This document shows positions 12,860 through 25,204 of a stretch of DNA of 64,000 bases, one piece after another. The DNA lies in the NCBI RefSeq assembly GCF_002878395.1, contig NC_061120.1, positions 93,459,805-93,523,804 of the forward strand, read 5' to 3'. The stretch's first letter is position 1. Every line of letters begins with the position of its first letter. The notes below the pieces were generated by a model that had not been told where the DNA came from, did no database searches, and saw only the letters and a list, made by a program, of their open reading frames with translations. The stretch is from Capsicum annuum. Lineage: Eukaryota > Streptophyta > Magnoliopsida > Solanales > Solanaceae. The position numbers and the translations under genes were made by a program.

Positions 12860-14078
12860 CTTAGCTGCAGGAAAATTCCTTTTTATATGTCCTAGCTGTC
12901 CATAATGGAAACACTAGTTCCTCCCCTTATCACAATAACCATGGTAAAGCTATCTGCAGTATCTATAAGGATGATAAGGTGGGGATGAATAAACCCCTCT
13001 AGCTTGAGGCTAGGCACCCTATGCCCTAGAATCACTACTATCCAAAAAATGATGATTTCTTAATAACTTAGGATAAGGGAAACAAGCTGAAGAATATGAA
13101 CCAAAATTTCCCTAAGTTTTATTCTTGGTCTATTGTCTACCATCTCTCCCATTGTTATGCTATCCTGCACCCCGCTTTGAACACTAGAATTTCTTTTTTT
13201 GCATCTTTCCCATCGTTGCCAGTCTCTTCTTTTCACCCTCTACCTACTACATGTATATAAACGACCAGTGTGGAGATATCTATAACATTATTAAACATTG
13301 TAGCCTTACACTCTAATACCAATTCATGGGATAATGCAACGCCAAATTTCTGCATCCTATATCAGTTGTTAGATACTAAATCTCTTGCATAATGAGACAA
13401 ATACTAAAATTTCATGGCATACTCTTTCAGACTCATATTGCCTACTTTTAATTCATAAACTCCTTTAACCTATCAACCCTCAGCTTGTGAGAAAATAAAT
13501 GACCAAAAAAGTCTCCTGAACTCTTGTCACTCGACCGACTCAGCACCATCACTCCCTCAACTTCTTGACTTTCCATACCATTGATAAACTTCATCTTTTA
13601 GATGATATGAAACAACTCCACACCCACTACATTAGTAGTACGCATAACCCTAGAAGTCTTCTCTAATACATCCATAAAACCTTGAGGATCATCCTCAACC
13701 TTAGAGTCTGTAAAGGTTGAGGGAGTCAACCTCATGAACTGGCCAACTCGAGTGACCTTAATTGAGGAAAAATAGAATCAACACAATTCGACTGACGAGA
13801 CTATGACATCACTAAATAAATAAGTAAATGAATGGACTGAAAGAAATACGCATTAAAGATGTCTCCTGAGATAGCTAATATTAAGTATCACAAGTATAAA
13901 AAGCCCAAGGAGAAATAATAGGGACAGGTTGAACTCCCCATGGGGCTATGCAATCGGGAGAAGGGATGCTAGATCGAGTCTGCAATTCTTAGATAGGGTG
14001 TGTTCCATCCATATTTTCCTCAGGTAGGACTGACGGTCCAGTAGTGTTTCTACAAACATTAGCTCTTCAGGGAGGCAT
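12860..14078 (-). pseudogene. R2 gag remnant with decayed CCHC knuckle
   Basis: The start is an ATG at 14078-14076 (minus) giving MPP, a stop, then RANVCRNTTGPSVLPEENM, a typical gag N-terminus. About 13500-13950 gives retrotransposon-gag words with many stops. At 12913-12869 a CCHC knuckle reads C-FH-Y-GQLG-H-IKRN-F: the first cysteine and the histidine remain, and the other two cysteines are Y and F. Gag would form the particle and bind RNA. The whole reading frame is broken repeatedly. Confidence 0.7.
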
Positions 14079-14271
14079 GATCTAAAATGTGAGGAAGCTA
14101 GGAGTTAGAGAAGTTCATGAAACTAATTTTATAGCCCGAAATAGAACATAAGATATGGATACATTCCTAAATGTGTTGTAGCATCCTCCATATAAGCATG
14201 CTGCGGTGCACACCCATAAAAAGGACTCTACTGGACACATCTTGGTGGACACCGAATGACCTTAAACCTAT

Positions 14272-14283
14272 GTTCTTATACCA
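14272..14283 (-). promoter_or_regulatory. R2 primer binding site (initiator-Met tRNA type)
   Basis: The minus strand reads TGGTATAAGAAC, 10 of 12 matches to the common Gypsy site TGGTATCAGAGC, and is followed by ATAGGTTTAAG. It lies four bases inside the 5' LTR edge. Confidence 0.75.
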
Positions 14284-14287
14284 AGCT

Positions 14288-16221
14288 TGTCACGACCCAG
14301 ACCATGGCCAAGTCGTGATTGGTATCTTAAGTCCACCATAGATTAAAGACTACCCCTTAAGCCTAAACATCCAACCACAATAAGGGTAATAGTAGAAGTA
14401 ACCAAAACATAACAAGAAAGATAATATGAATAGATAACTCATATGGCAAGACAACAACCAGCATCCAGCCCATATATTTGCCCATAAAATTCTCTAAATA
14501 CCGAGTGCTAGCCTAAGTTGGGACATGAACCCGACCATTATTATGAAGATCTTTAATTGCCATAATATGAAAAGAAACCTAGGAAATAGTAAATATTTTT
14601 GTATGATGGAGGCTGGAATCGGATTACCTAACATTGAACATGCTAATAAAAAACCCCTAGGACCTTACATCATAAAATAATATAGCGACTGAGGATGGTT
14701 AGCAGGTAAGCAATAGCCTGTATGTTAGGGAAGGGATAAAATAATGATATGTCAAAACAAATAAAACTTTATGTGCATGTTCACATACATATAAATATAA
14801 GATGATAGGATTAGGTACCGAGTTAAACCATGAGATTTAAAACCATTAACCTTGACTATGTCGATCTATCAATCCTAAAGGCTCCCATGGGCTACATTGG
14901 TTCATATCCCTTACCAAAAAGTCCCTAGAATATGTTAGCCACAAATATAGGAAAAAATCTGAGAAGGGGCTAGAAAATGAATGACCCCAGCCATTCTAAA
15001 TTTCATATTTAGTGTGACCTATGCCCACGATCATAAATATCCCCACCTCAACAAACGTGGTTTCCAGCATTGGTCTACTCAGACCTCCACCTTTCATGGT
15101 AAGCTACACAACCCTCTTTAAGACAAAATAAAAACTATTTACACATATTCCAATATATCAGCCAAGAATTCATTTAATTAGGTATTTACCATTTGCATCA
15201 TCATATGGAATAAAGTTTAAGCTTGTAATCCACTTCCATTATGCCATTTAAAAAAAAAATTAGCTAAATAAATTCTAAGGTTTCTAGTTTAAAACAAATC
15301 CATGGACACTAAGGCCTATCAAAATAAATTTATGTTACATTAACCTTTTATGAATTGAAAATTTTCAATAGTGAAGTAGATTATGTATGAGTTCATGATT
15401 CAAAAATAGTTTCAAAAATTGGGTTGAGGTTAAAGCCAATTCAACTATTAAACCATAAAATTTGGGGAAACCTATGTTCCCTTTCCAATTCCCACACCTA
15501 TACATTTATCCAATCTGAAAACCATAGTTTAAACCAAGAATATCATAATCAAAACATGGGAAAACAATTCATGTAATAACCATTCAAATTCCCTAATCAT
15601 ATATTCAAAACCCCACAATTAAACAACATGGATGCTAGTTAAACACATTCTTTTGAACAAAATTAATTTATGGAAGAGATACATGACCGAATACATCGAG
15701 AATTTTTTAGAAAAGACCACCCATGGAAGCTAAATAATCAAGCCCTTGAAACCCTAGCTTTTCTTGAGTTTGAAGTTTGATAGGAGAGAGTTGTGTTTGA
15801 TTTTGATAATATAATTATAGTAAGGCAGAATGTGTGTTTTAAGTCATGGGATTAGTGTTAAAGATTGAAAATACCACTTTTCCTTTAATTAAAATGGGCA
15901 AGAAAATATTGCCCAGTCAATATAGTAACAACTCTTGAAAATAATGATGAGTCATCACCTTAAATCATCAGCTGAAGCCCCAATCCATGACCCTTCACTG
16001 TTATATTCATGAGACATACTCCATGACTCGTGACTATAAACTATAACTCACAGGGTCTCAATCATGATCAAGAATTTTTACAAGGACAACCTTACTGGTA
16101 TGACTACGATTTGCAGCCTATGACCTATGAAGAGTAAATAAAACTTGTTACCCAAGCCGAACTCTAGGCAGTGATCAATTTTCCAACTAAATTCTTGAGT
16201 ATCAAAAATTAGGGTATTATA
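14288..16221 (-). repeat. R2 5' LTR
   Basis: It begins tgtcacgaccc on the plus strand next to the primer site and ends ggtattata. It matches 7292-9177 word by word, for example caaccacaataagggtaata, agaaacctaggaaatagtaa, gagatttaaaaccattaacc and gatcaattttccaac. Near 15945-15957 it carries tgatgagtcatca, an almost perfect palindrome containing a bZIP-type TGAGTCA core. Confidence 0.85.
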
Positions 16222-16762
16222 ACTTGAGCTATCCCAATTTTTATATCCCAAACTACCTCCTATATATCATACTCTATATTCAAAGTTTTACTAACCTAAT
16301 TCAATTCCAAAAGTTTTTATGAACTCCTTTACCACTTAGCAAACATATTGCGGTCTTAATTCATATAATTATCAACCTATCATTTACTAAATTTACCTAG
16401 ACCATAATATACGAGGAATTTATCTAGGACTGGCCTAGTCTAAAATTTTTAACAATTCATTTGAGGTGAATATTAATCTAAATTTTGGCATTCTAAGATA
16501 TTCCACAATGATGAAAAGTGTAGTCAAATTTATATAATGAAATACTAGCGTCGCACTCAACCAACTACCCCAAGAACCATGTGACCAATAATCGCATACC
16601 AAAAATACCATAAACCATTCGAAGCAGAGGGGTAAAATGTATCAAAATTGAAAAATAACTAGAAGTATTATTATATCATCCACCACTAAAACACACATTT
16701 GTCCTTAAATGTAAGGATAAAATAGGTGCATATACTCTTAAACAACTTTGGATATCAACTCT

Positions 16763-16831
16763 TCATGTCCAACTCTGTCTCTCAGTATTTTCTTTAACTA
16801 GCTGATGCTTCCACAAAACCTTTAGTAATGT
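16763..16831 (-). pseudogene. R1 pol 3' end, cut by R3
   Basis: The minus strand reads LLKVLWKHQLVKENTERQSWT then TGA at 16765-16763. The VKVLW-HQ-V-E block is the conserved chromodomain-like end of Gypsy pol. It stops abruptly at 16831, where the R3 LTR begins, so R3 inserted into the final codons of R1 pol. Just downstream on the minus strand (16720-16677) is the decayed polypurine junction of R1. Confidence 0.65.
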
Positions 16832-19800
16832 TGTAATGAAACTCTAGGTTATTTTAAAAATTTATGTTCATTTCAGGAATTTTGAGCCTTCCCAGAGCTG
16901 CTACAGTTCATTTATGATTTTTTGGAAATATCATTTTAGTTATCATATAAATGTTTGGGTTTTAAGCTTATTTTCCTATTTTGGATCTAGCATAGTTAAA
17001 GAATCTATCTCGGACCAAAAATCCTAGTAAACAACCATGGATGAGAATTATCACATCGCCATTAGCTTTGGAGCATTGTCTTAAGGCTAGGGGGACTTTT
17101 GGTTTAGGTCGAAGGACTTTCAGGCTCATTTTAGGCTATTAGATGATTATATGAAAATGGACCTATTGGTGTGGGCCACACATTTTGTTGAAACAATATC
17201 AAATAAAAGTTTTAGTGGTTCCACTGAGTTTAAAATGTCAAATTTTGTATGGTAGCATAGTTCATTAGTACACACGATGTTCTGAACAAATCCCTAACAC
17301 TATGATGGATTTTATTTTTAACTTAGTGAAATCTAGTGCATAACACCATTTGGTGGAACTACTTAAGTGATGGTCGCTTAAGTGACAAGGTGATAACTTT
17401 AGTAATGTACCTTGGACCACATCCATCCTCATAAGAGATATCCTATTCTCTTAAGTGGAGGTCGACGGCCTAAGATAAGGCCAAATATTTATGGAGTGGT
17501 TGCTTAAGCAATCATTTGACTGCTTAAGCAATCTTTGGGTGGCTTTAGCAGTAGTTGCTCAGATTAAATTACCTTTATCCTAATTTTCCATTCATTTTCT
17601 AACCATTTTCCCACCATTTTGAGATCTTGAATAGAAGAAAGTGTGGGGAATCATCCACTGAAGCTAAGGTAAGTTAGCCCAACACTCCTTGCTCATTTCC
17701 ATTATTTATCTCGTCAATTTACATCCTATTTTATTATAAATCTTAGAAATTGGGTGTGAAAATTTTTATACCTTAGGGGCTGATTTGGACTGATTTATGC
17801 ACCATTTGATCTTAACTTTTGAGAATATATTCCTTCTCCTTCAAGGGACCTCATGATGGATTCAATTTCTAATTTTATTTGCGGACCCCATATGCCCAAT
17901 CTTGACTAGAATTTTTTCCTTACTGCTAATGAGGTAGATATTAATATTTTTTATATCATGGTATCTTTTTGGGATTATAGAGCAAAAAAAAAAGATTTAT
18001 GGATAATTCAAATATTTGTGGTTTCGCATTGAGGTAGGCTTGGGTCTACTCTTCTTTATGAGGCAGTGTATGACATATATTACATGATAGGAAGGATGCT
18101 AGGACATGTTTATAGGGAGAAATAGAAGCCTATAACCTTAAATATCTTATAGGAAAATTGACCCTTAAGATAATATACGTGTTATTGTGATTGAAGACTA
18201 TTACCCAAGATTATAAGTATTTTAACCATAGTTGATGCTAAGTATCCTTTAGTATAAAGATTACTACTTGACTTAGTGGATTATCATAGTTTTCAAAATT
18301 ATAGTATTTTTGTTATACTAGTTATATAGTGTTGGGCTCGAGTCCATGGTTACGATAATAGTTAGACACCGGGTTAGTATTCTATCCTTGTAAAGGATGT
18401 GGCTTTAGCCTATAGAGGCTTGATCACTTATGATTGTATTATTGGGATACTGGATATTGGTGATGACATGCATAGTCTTTGTTATACTTATGCTTACTTA
18501 GTTGTACGATTTTGACTAAATCATGAATTTACTATTATTTTTTGAAAATGGAATTTATCCCTACTTTCCACTTTTAAACAAAATCTATTATAAAGGGAAT
18601 CATACCACCTTAATGGATGATTTATGAATTTTTAGTACTAAAAATAATCTTTTAGGATTTAGACTTAGGTTGATTCTGGTTCATGGTTTATCCACTCTTT
18701 TACAACTTCTATTTACTTCAGCAAAGAGATGGATTTTAACCCTTTCTACTCTATAACACTTATTGAGTTCCAAAGTTTATCCCAAGAAATAGACTTATAT
18801 TTTTTAGCGATGGATTTAGTTAATTCTATTATTATATATACATCTCTCCAATACTAGATAAAGTATATTGATGATGATAATTATTTGATTTACTAGATCA
18901 GGACTAGGTTAGTGTATGTGGATATTTTCAAATCCCCAAGGTGACCTTCATCTTTAAGTCATCATGCTGGAGAAGCGAGATCTCTATAGGTTCAACCTTC
19001 GCACGATTTTGGGCTAGAGGAGATGGATACACTAGGTACGTGATGACACTTGGATCGGTTATGTTACTATATACTTACTTTGCATTCATTCAGTTATATA
19101 CATGCCTAACACCAGTATATTGCTTGGTGCTTGTATCTATCAGCCCTATGGGAGTTTTATAGGTATATGTTATGATTGCTATATGATTAGTGTTGAATGA
19201 ACCTATCGAGTTTAAGGGGACCTGATTATGAATTGTTCGTTTGAACTAGTTGATTACTTTATTATTGTTGTTGCATTTAGTTTATGGTAGGCTGATTATG
19301 GAGTGATGCTGAGGTTGTGGTGTGATTTTTATCCCTTTTCCTTTTTACGATAAATTATATTATGGATAATTTTCTCTTGGTAAGACATTATGATTAGGAA
19401 CCCTGACCATGATAGTATTAGCTTTCGCACTTTATTAGTATTCCCAATAGAGGTTATGTTGGCTACTTTAGGTTGTTATCTTTGAGTTAATCTTGTATAC
19501 CTATTTGTATGTACATATATCTAGCTGTTGTATCACCGTACATCCACTTCTTTTATTTTTTAGTCATATTATATGTATATTTCTTAGCCTTGTATACTAA
19601 TATATATCCTTCTTCCATTTTTATTTGTATATTCACTAGTGATTTAGGATATAGTACTTTAGCTCCTAAATACAACTAAAATATGGTAGTTTATCGTTAA
19701 CACCTCTCTAGCTTTGTTATGTTAGCTTCTTGGATAATTTCCTGTAGTATATATTCTTGCTTTGCAAGTTATTTATACTTGTATTAACTTGGACCTCAAT

Positions 19801-20243
19801 TGGTAGTTGCCTACTTAGTACCAATTTTTTTGTACTTATACTACACTTCTTAGCCTACTAATCATAGTTTGAGTTCTCTCAATGATTGTGTGGATCGTGC
19901 GGAGCAGCTATGGATCTAGTTTTGGGGTGAGCTCCTAGAATTTGGAGTACTACTCCTCTTCCTCTTATGTTTCAGACCGATCTCTATATTATATTAATAG
20001 ATGAGTTATAAATGTATATTTATGTAGTATTTGAATTTGTAATCTTATTATTTTAGAAGCTATTTTCCTAACTCCATTAGATCACAGGGTTTTCTTTAAT
20101 ATATTAGCCACTTTATTATATTTCCTTTTGTTCCTTTAATATTTTATGATAGTCCATTATTAGTAGTTTCAAACTATAGGATATCTTACCTACTAGTGTG
20201 TTATAGGATGTTCCATTATGACCTGAAAAATTGGGTCATGAAT
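16832..20243 (+). repeat. R3 5' LTR (~3.4 kb)
   Basis: The LTR shows family landmarks: the tgtaatga start, the cttagccttgtatact word at 19583-19598 shared with R4, a near-terminal ttacctactag word, and the gggtcatga end. It contains a duplicated gcttaagcaatc word about 20 bp apart at 17491-17540. It lacks the minisatellites found in R4 and R9. A 73-residue ORF at 18941-19162 is by chance. Confidence 0.7.
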
Positions 20244-20245
20244 AA

Positions 20246-20258
20246 TTCGTGTCAGAGA
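20246..20258 (+). promoter_or_regulatory. R3 primer binding site (Met type, decayed)
   Basis: ttcgtgtcagaga aligns to TTGGTATCAGAGC with four mismatches and is followed by tttggttta, as in other Gypsy leaders. Its position right after the LTR end supports the call. Confidence 0.6.
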
Positions 20259-21070
20259 TTTGGTTTATCGAGTTGTTGGTACAAGAGATAAATATTTAGT
20301 AGTATCTTGTAGATTAGTGAGAAGATGTTTGTATCCTAGCTTGGGGAGACTACATAACATTCTTTGGAAATTTTATTCTTTATTTATTGTTTTGTGTAGG
20401 TATTTCTTGAAGCCTTCAGTGCATTCTTTTACTCTATTGTCCTATTGATGGATGATATGAGGTTATTGATAGATGCAAATATGACTTTGGCATGTTTTTC
20501 TAGAGTTTTTGTGCAACATTAGATTAGAGAGTTAGAGGTTAATATCAATGATTTTCAAAATCATTTAGAGGATTTGGGGTCAGCCTATTTTTTGGTAGAG
20601 TGTCATGACCAAAATTCTTAGGTCATGATGACGCCTACCATAACCCACCAGTAGGTAAGTCAACCCGGTAGTCCAGAATGTCTAGTAACTAACTTCCAAA
20701 TAAAATAAGGAAACAATGCAGAATATCTGAAATACAAGATCAATACATAATATAATCCCAAAACATGGTGGTATTAGTATAAGAGCTTCTACATAATAAG
20801 AGCTCAAACTGAAGTACAAATGAATATACAAATAAAACTTATCTCTGAATAGAACATTAAGTTAGTCTAGTTAATAAGAAGGAGGTAAATAATACTCCAA
20901 ATGTCAGGAGCACACTCTAAGTCACCAAATCATAGCTTCTCCGCACGACTCACATATCAACGACAATAATCCTTACTATGATCTATAGGCTGCATAAGAA
21001 TAGTATGAGTACCAAACATATGATACTCAGTAGGAAAAGGATGACTGAGCTCCAAAGATAATGCAGATAT

Positions 21071-21075
21071 GTACA
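21071..21075. repeat. R5 target site duplication, left (gtaca)
   Basis: gtaca directly precedes the R5 LTR start and is repeated exactly at 28660-28664 after the other LTR. Confidence 0.85.
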
Positions 21076-22757
21076 TGACAGTGCCCAAGTGCACACACAA
21101 GTGTAAGTGGTCCACCATGTAGTAAAGTGGCCTTCAAGAAGTCAAGAATCAATCCCACAGGGAATTGATCTAACAATAATTCAATTCTAGTTTAACTTCT
21201 AAGATTAATTTGATGCAACGGTAATGAAAAAGAGTTTGGAAAATTGTAAATTGAAGTAAAGGAAACAGTGCATGAAATAAAATACTTGAAACAATCAATT
21301 GATTAAAGCAAAGGGTTAAAGCACTCTGTATAATCGTACTATGTTATTGAACTTTATTCGTTAACTTGCTTATCTTGGTTGTTGATTCGTCTGTTTAATT
21401 TCATGATCATGGTCTTCCGATCTCTAATTATTTACCTAATTTGGACCGTACAAATACATCGTTGAGCGGGGATGTAATAATTCAATTAAGTTCTTTAAGC
21501 TATGTTCCTACGTCTGGATCAAGTAACACATCTAAGAATATTTTTTTACTAGATGGTAATTTGAATTCCTTATTTCATAAAAGAATACAAACCATACTTT
21601 TTTTATTCACACGTTCTAGCTTCCTATTTCACTCCCAAGATCACAATGTTGACAATTGATGTATTCTAAGGGTAATCAATCCTCAAAATGATTAAATAAA
21701 GAATAAATAAGAAACCAAATATGATAAGAAAAATTAAACAAACTCAATCCAAAATAATAGTACTCATGTTCTTGGCTTTAACCCCGGAAGGTAGGTTTCT
21801 AGTCATTCATAGTCATAATCATGATCCAAAAGGTTGAATACATGATATAATCTTAAACAAAGCTACAAAATTAATGTAAAACCTAAATAAAAAATGTTTA
21901 GTAGCAGGCCCTTGATGTTCCAACACGTCCAAAGATGATTAGAAAAAAATATACAATGTTCTAGTTATAGGTATAGGCTAAGCCTAAGCCATGTGGGATT
22001 TTGCTTGCAATTTTGGCCCTATGTGAATTGGAACTTGTGAAGGACTTGATGCAAAGGGGGAGTGGAGCTCAAAACAAGTGATGTGGAAAGGATATGTGGA
22101 AGTAATGACATGAGTTCTCGAAATTATATCTTCTGGCCATGACATGAGCTTAATGTGAGTACTCTCAGGAAGTTGTCTCCAAAATATTTTCTAAGTGTTC
22201 CTTGCCCATCCTTTTATTCAAGCCTTTGCAGTGTGTTTCCCATTGATTTCAAGCCTTTAAATTATCCTTATATCACCATATCCATTTTAAAATGCCCCCT
22301 ACATCAATTTACACGACGGATTAGAGATCAAAACAACACATTGTCAAGAAAAACAACTCAAAACACGAGCTAAGACTAGGCTTGCTCATGTTGAATTTTA
22401 ACTTATTGATTTAACTCTTATCTTGATCCATTTTAACTTTTCACATTACCAACAAGTTGTTAAACATATAATTACATGTTTAAACCATTAGAAACTCATT
22501 TAACACATTATAATCAAACGGGATAGACTAGACAAGCAACTAGCTCAATCTAGTACGCTAGTTTCCTTGACTTAACACTAAATAACTCAATTAAGTGCAA
22601 ACTTGTTTAGAATTCACTTTAAACATTGTAATCACCTACTTTTACCCTTAAATGCACATTTATCGCATTATCAACATATATATCATATGAATCATCCTCA
22701 AAACAAGCTAAAAAGACTAGATAGTGACAATAGAAAGCATAAATACACTCAACATCA
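21076..22757 (-). repeat. R5 3' LTR
   Basis: It starts tgacagtgccc and ends caacatca on the plus strand. It matches 26979-28659 closely, for example tttgatgcaa, agtaaaggaaaca, aaaatacttgaaacaatcaat, gttgttgattcg, catgatataatct and ctagtacgctagtt. Confidence 0.9.
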
Positions 22758-22773
22758 CCACCCTACACTTAAA
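22758..22773 (-). promoter_or_regulatory. R5 polypurine tract
   Basis: On the minus strand tttaagtgtagggtgg directly precedes the LTR start TGATGTTGAG, as expected for the second-strand primer. Confidence 0.65.
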
Positions 22774-24355
22774 GCCTTGTTCATCCTCAAACAACTCTTA
22801 ACTATAAGCATCATCAACAAAGGAGACTCTACACTTACAATACATGAAAGGCACTCAAGCTAATACTATAATGACTACACAGAATGTAAGTTTATTCACT
22901 AAGCATGTTATTTATATTGTTGAAAGCTCATGAACATTACTCCAAAACATCCTAGCCTCAAGAATTGACTCACCAATTGGCAAACTCATGCATATTGCTC
23001 AATCAAGGAAATCATACAAATCATGCATATTCATCAAAAATGTGCCCCTTTCAACAAGAGAGTTACCAAAAATACTTATATAAAAGCAATTCATAAATCA
23101 ATAGGTATAAGAATAAAATTCTGCTCACTCTCACAAGGAATTCACAAGTTACAGAAAATAAACCATAGGCTTGCCCATAGTGTAGTACTCAACTAATATT
23201 AGAATGGTGAACTTAGGATCAATTAGGTATTTTTAGAGTTGTAATGTAAGCTAAAGGACATGTAGGAACTATTTTTGAATAATAGTGACTATCTTCCCTT
23301 AGCACTTTAGTACATCACTTTTAATAGTTAAAAATAATCTAACAACCAAATCACACCACTTTTATCTGCCCCATTCTTTTGTTTTCACCCCATCTTATTA
23401 AGATCATTTTCAACACTAAGGTGGGAGTATTTTATGTATAACTCATTCAATTTGAATAGAATTTTATTCTTTTTTATTACTCAACTCCCTACCACAACAC
23501 ATATTTTTTCTTTTTCAAACACCAATAACAATCACTTTGGTGCTTTAATTTTTACCCTTTTCTCCTTTAATTTCACATTCCTTAATTATTATTTCATTAA
23601 ATAACCTAGGAACTTTGGTTCAAATTAAGTTCTATCAAGGAAGAGAATTAGGCTACATATGCGGCTGCAAAAGAAAAAGCTAAAGGATCAATAAGGCTTA
23701 CTAGGATTATACACAAAGGATAGGTCAAAAAGAAGGTAAAAACAAGGCTATCAAAGAAATGCCTATATCATCTCCTAAACCTAAATTTCTTATTTCTGTT
23801 TACACATACATACACCGGGCAAGTTCTAGACATCACATGTCACAAGGAATAGACAACACCTCCTATGCACATGGAACATGCTTAACTTAATAGGATCATT
23901 ATAGAATCTTAACCAAATAATAGCACAAATCCAGTTTTAAGGCAACAGGTACAATAATCATAAACATGAGCCTAAGAGTCTTAACAATAGTAATTTGGAC
24001 AATCAACATGTTTTTACCAAACAAAACACTTGCGCTATGTAATCACAAATGGCACCAACAAGAATATCTTACATAAATTTTTAAATTGAGCTAAAAATTG
24101 AGAATTTCCCCAACCTACACATAAAAATCAACTTAATAGTAAGAGATAGAAATACTCCCTGAGTCTATTAGGCCTAGATAGTAGCATATTTATGTATAAA
24201 AAGGGGTCTATGGGACCCTAGAGTCAGTTTTTGCCATTCCCCTTAGATAAGGTTTTCGGTAGTCGGACTTCCCCTTAACTTGTAACTTAATTAAAAACTA
24301 AAAAACTATGTTAACTAAAAACTAAAAACTAAATAATAAAATATACCTACTTAAC
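22774..24355. other. R5 3' non-coding internal region
   Basis: About 1.6 kb of AT-rich text with frequent stops in all frames. I looked for reverse transcriptase, RNase H or integrase motifs on both strands and saw none. Athila-like elements usually carry a long 3' untranslated segment here. Confidence 0.6.
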
Positions 24356-24400
24356 TTGGGTTGCCTCCCAAGTAGCTCCTAATTTAGTGTCGCGACACCA
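24356..24400 (-). other. post-pol conserved motif of Athila-like elements
   Basis: The plus strand reads cttgggttgcctcccaag and gtgtcgcgacacca; the complement is the ggtgtcgcgac...cttgggaggcaacccaag signature that normally follows the integrase gene in Athila and related elements (from memory of the family). Here it lies only 13 bp past the stop of the protease frame, which marks where pol is missing. Confidence 0.6.
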
Positions 24401-24412
24401 CCCAATTAAGAC

Positions 24413-25204
24413 TTAGTCGTTCTCTTTCCTTCTCTTTCTCACACTTAGTCTCCATCTTCTTACTCTATTCACCCCTCTTTTGTGTGAAGTATCAAGTGCA
24501 GTAAATATTTTAACTTTAGCCTTTTCAGGCACATCAATTTCCTTTATGTTGTGCTGTTGTGGTTTTGTCTTAGCCAACTTAATAAAGTAGTAAGAAGAGG
24601 CCTTTGATTGATTAACCACCCCACACTTATCCCATTCATCAACAGTAATCATGCAAAAGTCTTTATAGTGGGATAGTGTGTTCCGTGATTGTTTAACTTT
24701 GAAAACTGCCTCTTCATCCTTCAACCTTATTTTAAGTGTACCCACTCTTACATCAATTAACGCTTCTCCTACTACTAAGATAGATGCCCCAAGATAATTC
24801 ATTCCTTTTTGTCTACTTGAAAATCTAACACAATAAAGACAGCAGGGATAATAAATTTACCCATATTTATGAGGACATCTTCTATCACTCATTTGGGACG
24901 GGCTATGGTCCCAGTTACACGCTGTAGTAGTACAAGTCTTGGTCTAGGTTTCCCCAAAACCTAATTTTTTGAACAAAGATAGGGGTATCAAGTTGATACG
25001 TTCCCCTAAATCACTTAGTGCGTACACCACCTCGCTATTGCCAATCTGAATAGGGAGAGTGAACTTCTTAGGTTCCTTAAGCTTTTTTAGCATCTTTTGA
25101 GTAACCACAAAACTGCACTGCTCAGTGAGTGCTACCTCTTCTACATCCTTTAATTTAACTTTATTAGCCACCATAACTCTAAAGTACTTATCGTACTTGG
25201 GCAT
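24413..25204 (-). pseudogene. R5 retropepsin-like protease region
   Basis: Two minus-strand frames carry it. The first, 25204-24944 (86 residues), reads MPKYDKYFRVMV, TLPIQIGN, ALSDLGERINLIPLSLFKKLG, the Athila protease block whose active site is usually DLGASINLMP. The aspartate survives, but the following small residue is glutamate. The second, 24802-24413 (129 residues), has GASILVVGEALIDVRVGTL and FKVKQ, matching the ILGRPFL-TG-ALIDV--G-L half. About 140 bp with stops separate them. Protease would process gag. The second frame ends at TAA just before the post-pol motif, so nothing of pol follows. Confidence 0.8.

Larger units (their letters stand above)
7292..16221 (-). mobile_element. 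R2: full-length degenerate Ty3/Gypsy chromovirus
   Basis: Two directly repeated LTRs (7292-9177 and 14288-16221) bracket a 5.1-kb internal region. In minus orientation the order is 5' LTR, Met primer site (14272-14283), gag start (14078), protease, reverse transcriptase, RNase H, integrase, chromodomain remnant (stop 9315), polypurine tract, 3' LTR. That is the canonical Gypsy order. LTRs start tgtca on the plus strand and end ctattta / tattata. The flanks actctg (7286-7291) and acttg (16222-16226) may be a decayed duplication. LTR similarity looks like 75-80% by eye, so the insertion is old. All coding frames are broken. Confidence 0.85.
2700..16831 (-). mobile_element. R1: long-LTR Ty3/Gypsy element (partial), host of R2 and R3
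   Basis: The left LTR edge is placed near 2700 because the text there (tgcacaatctataattcgag, then cctcgtggtaggtaag) parallels the R4 LTR start (tgtcatgacc...accagtaggtaag at 20601). The LTR runs to 7291, is interrupted by R2, and resumes at 16222-16676, about 5.0 kb in total and comparable with the 4.7-kb R9 LTR. At its right end, read on the minus strand, are catttaaggacaaatgtg and agtggtggatga, a decayed form of the usual Gypsy pol-3'/polypurine junction. The last codons of pol follow at 16763-16831 and are cut by R3. The minus orientation and 3'-LTR position are inferred from this. Confidence 0.6.
16832..20600 (+). mobile_element. R3: long-LTR Gypsy element, 5' part only
   Basis: The LTR begins tgtaatgaaactctagg at 16832, matching the complement of the R9 LTR end (tgtaatgaccctccagg at 63833), and ends near 20243 at ttgggtcatgaat. 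A Met-type primer site follows. Only 357 bp of internal sequence are present before R4 begins at 20601. The rest of R3, including its 3' LTR, must lie beyond the R4 insertion and outside the window. The possible target duplication is aatgt (16827-16831), without a visible partner. Confidence 0.7.

Noticed and set aside
21361..21660. 72-residue ORF at 21441-21659 and its partner at 27344-27556 as a conserved small gene
   Set aside because: The two similar peptides exist because they lie at the same position in the two R5 LTRs; similarity reflects LTR duplication, not coding selection.
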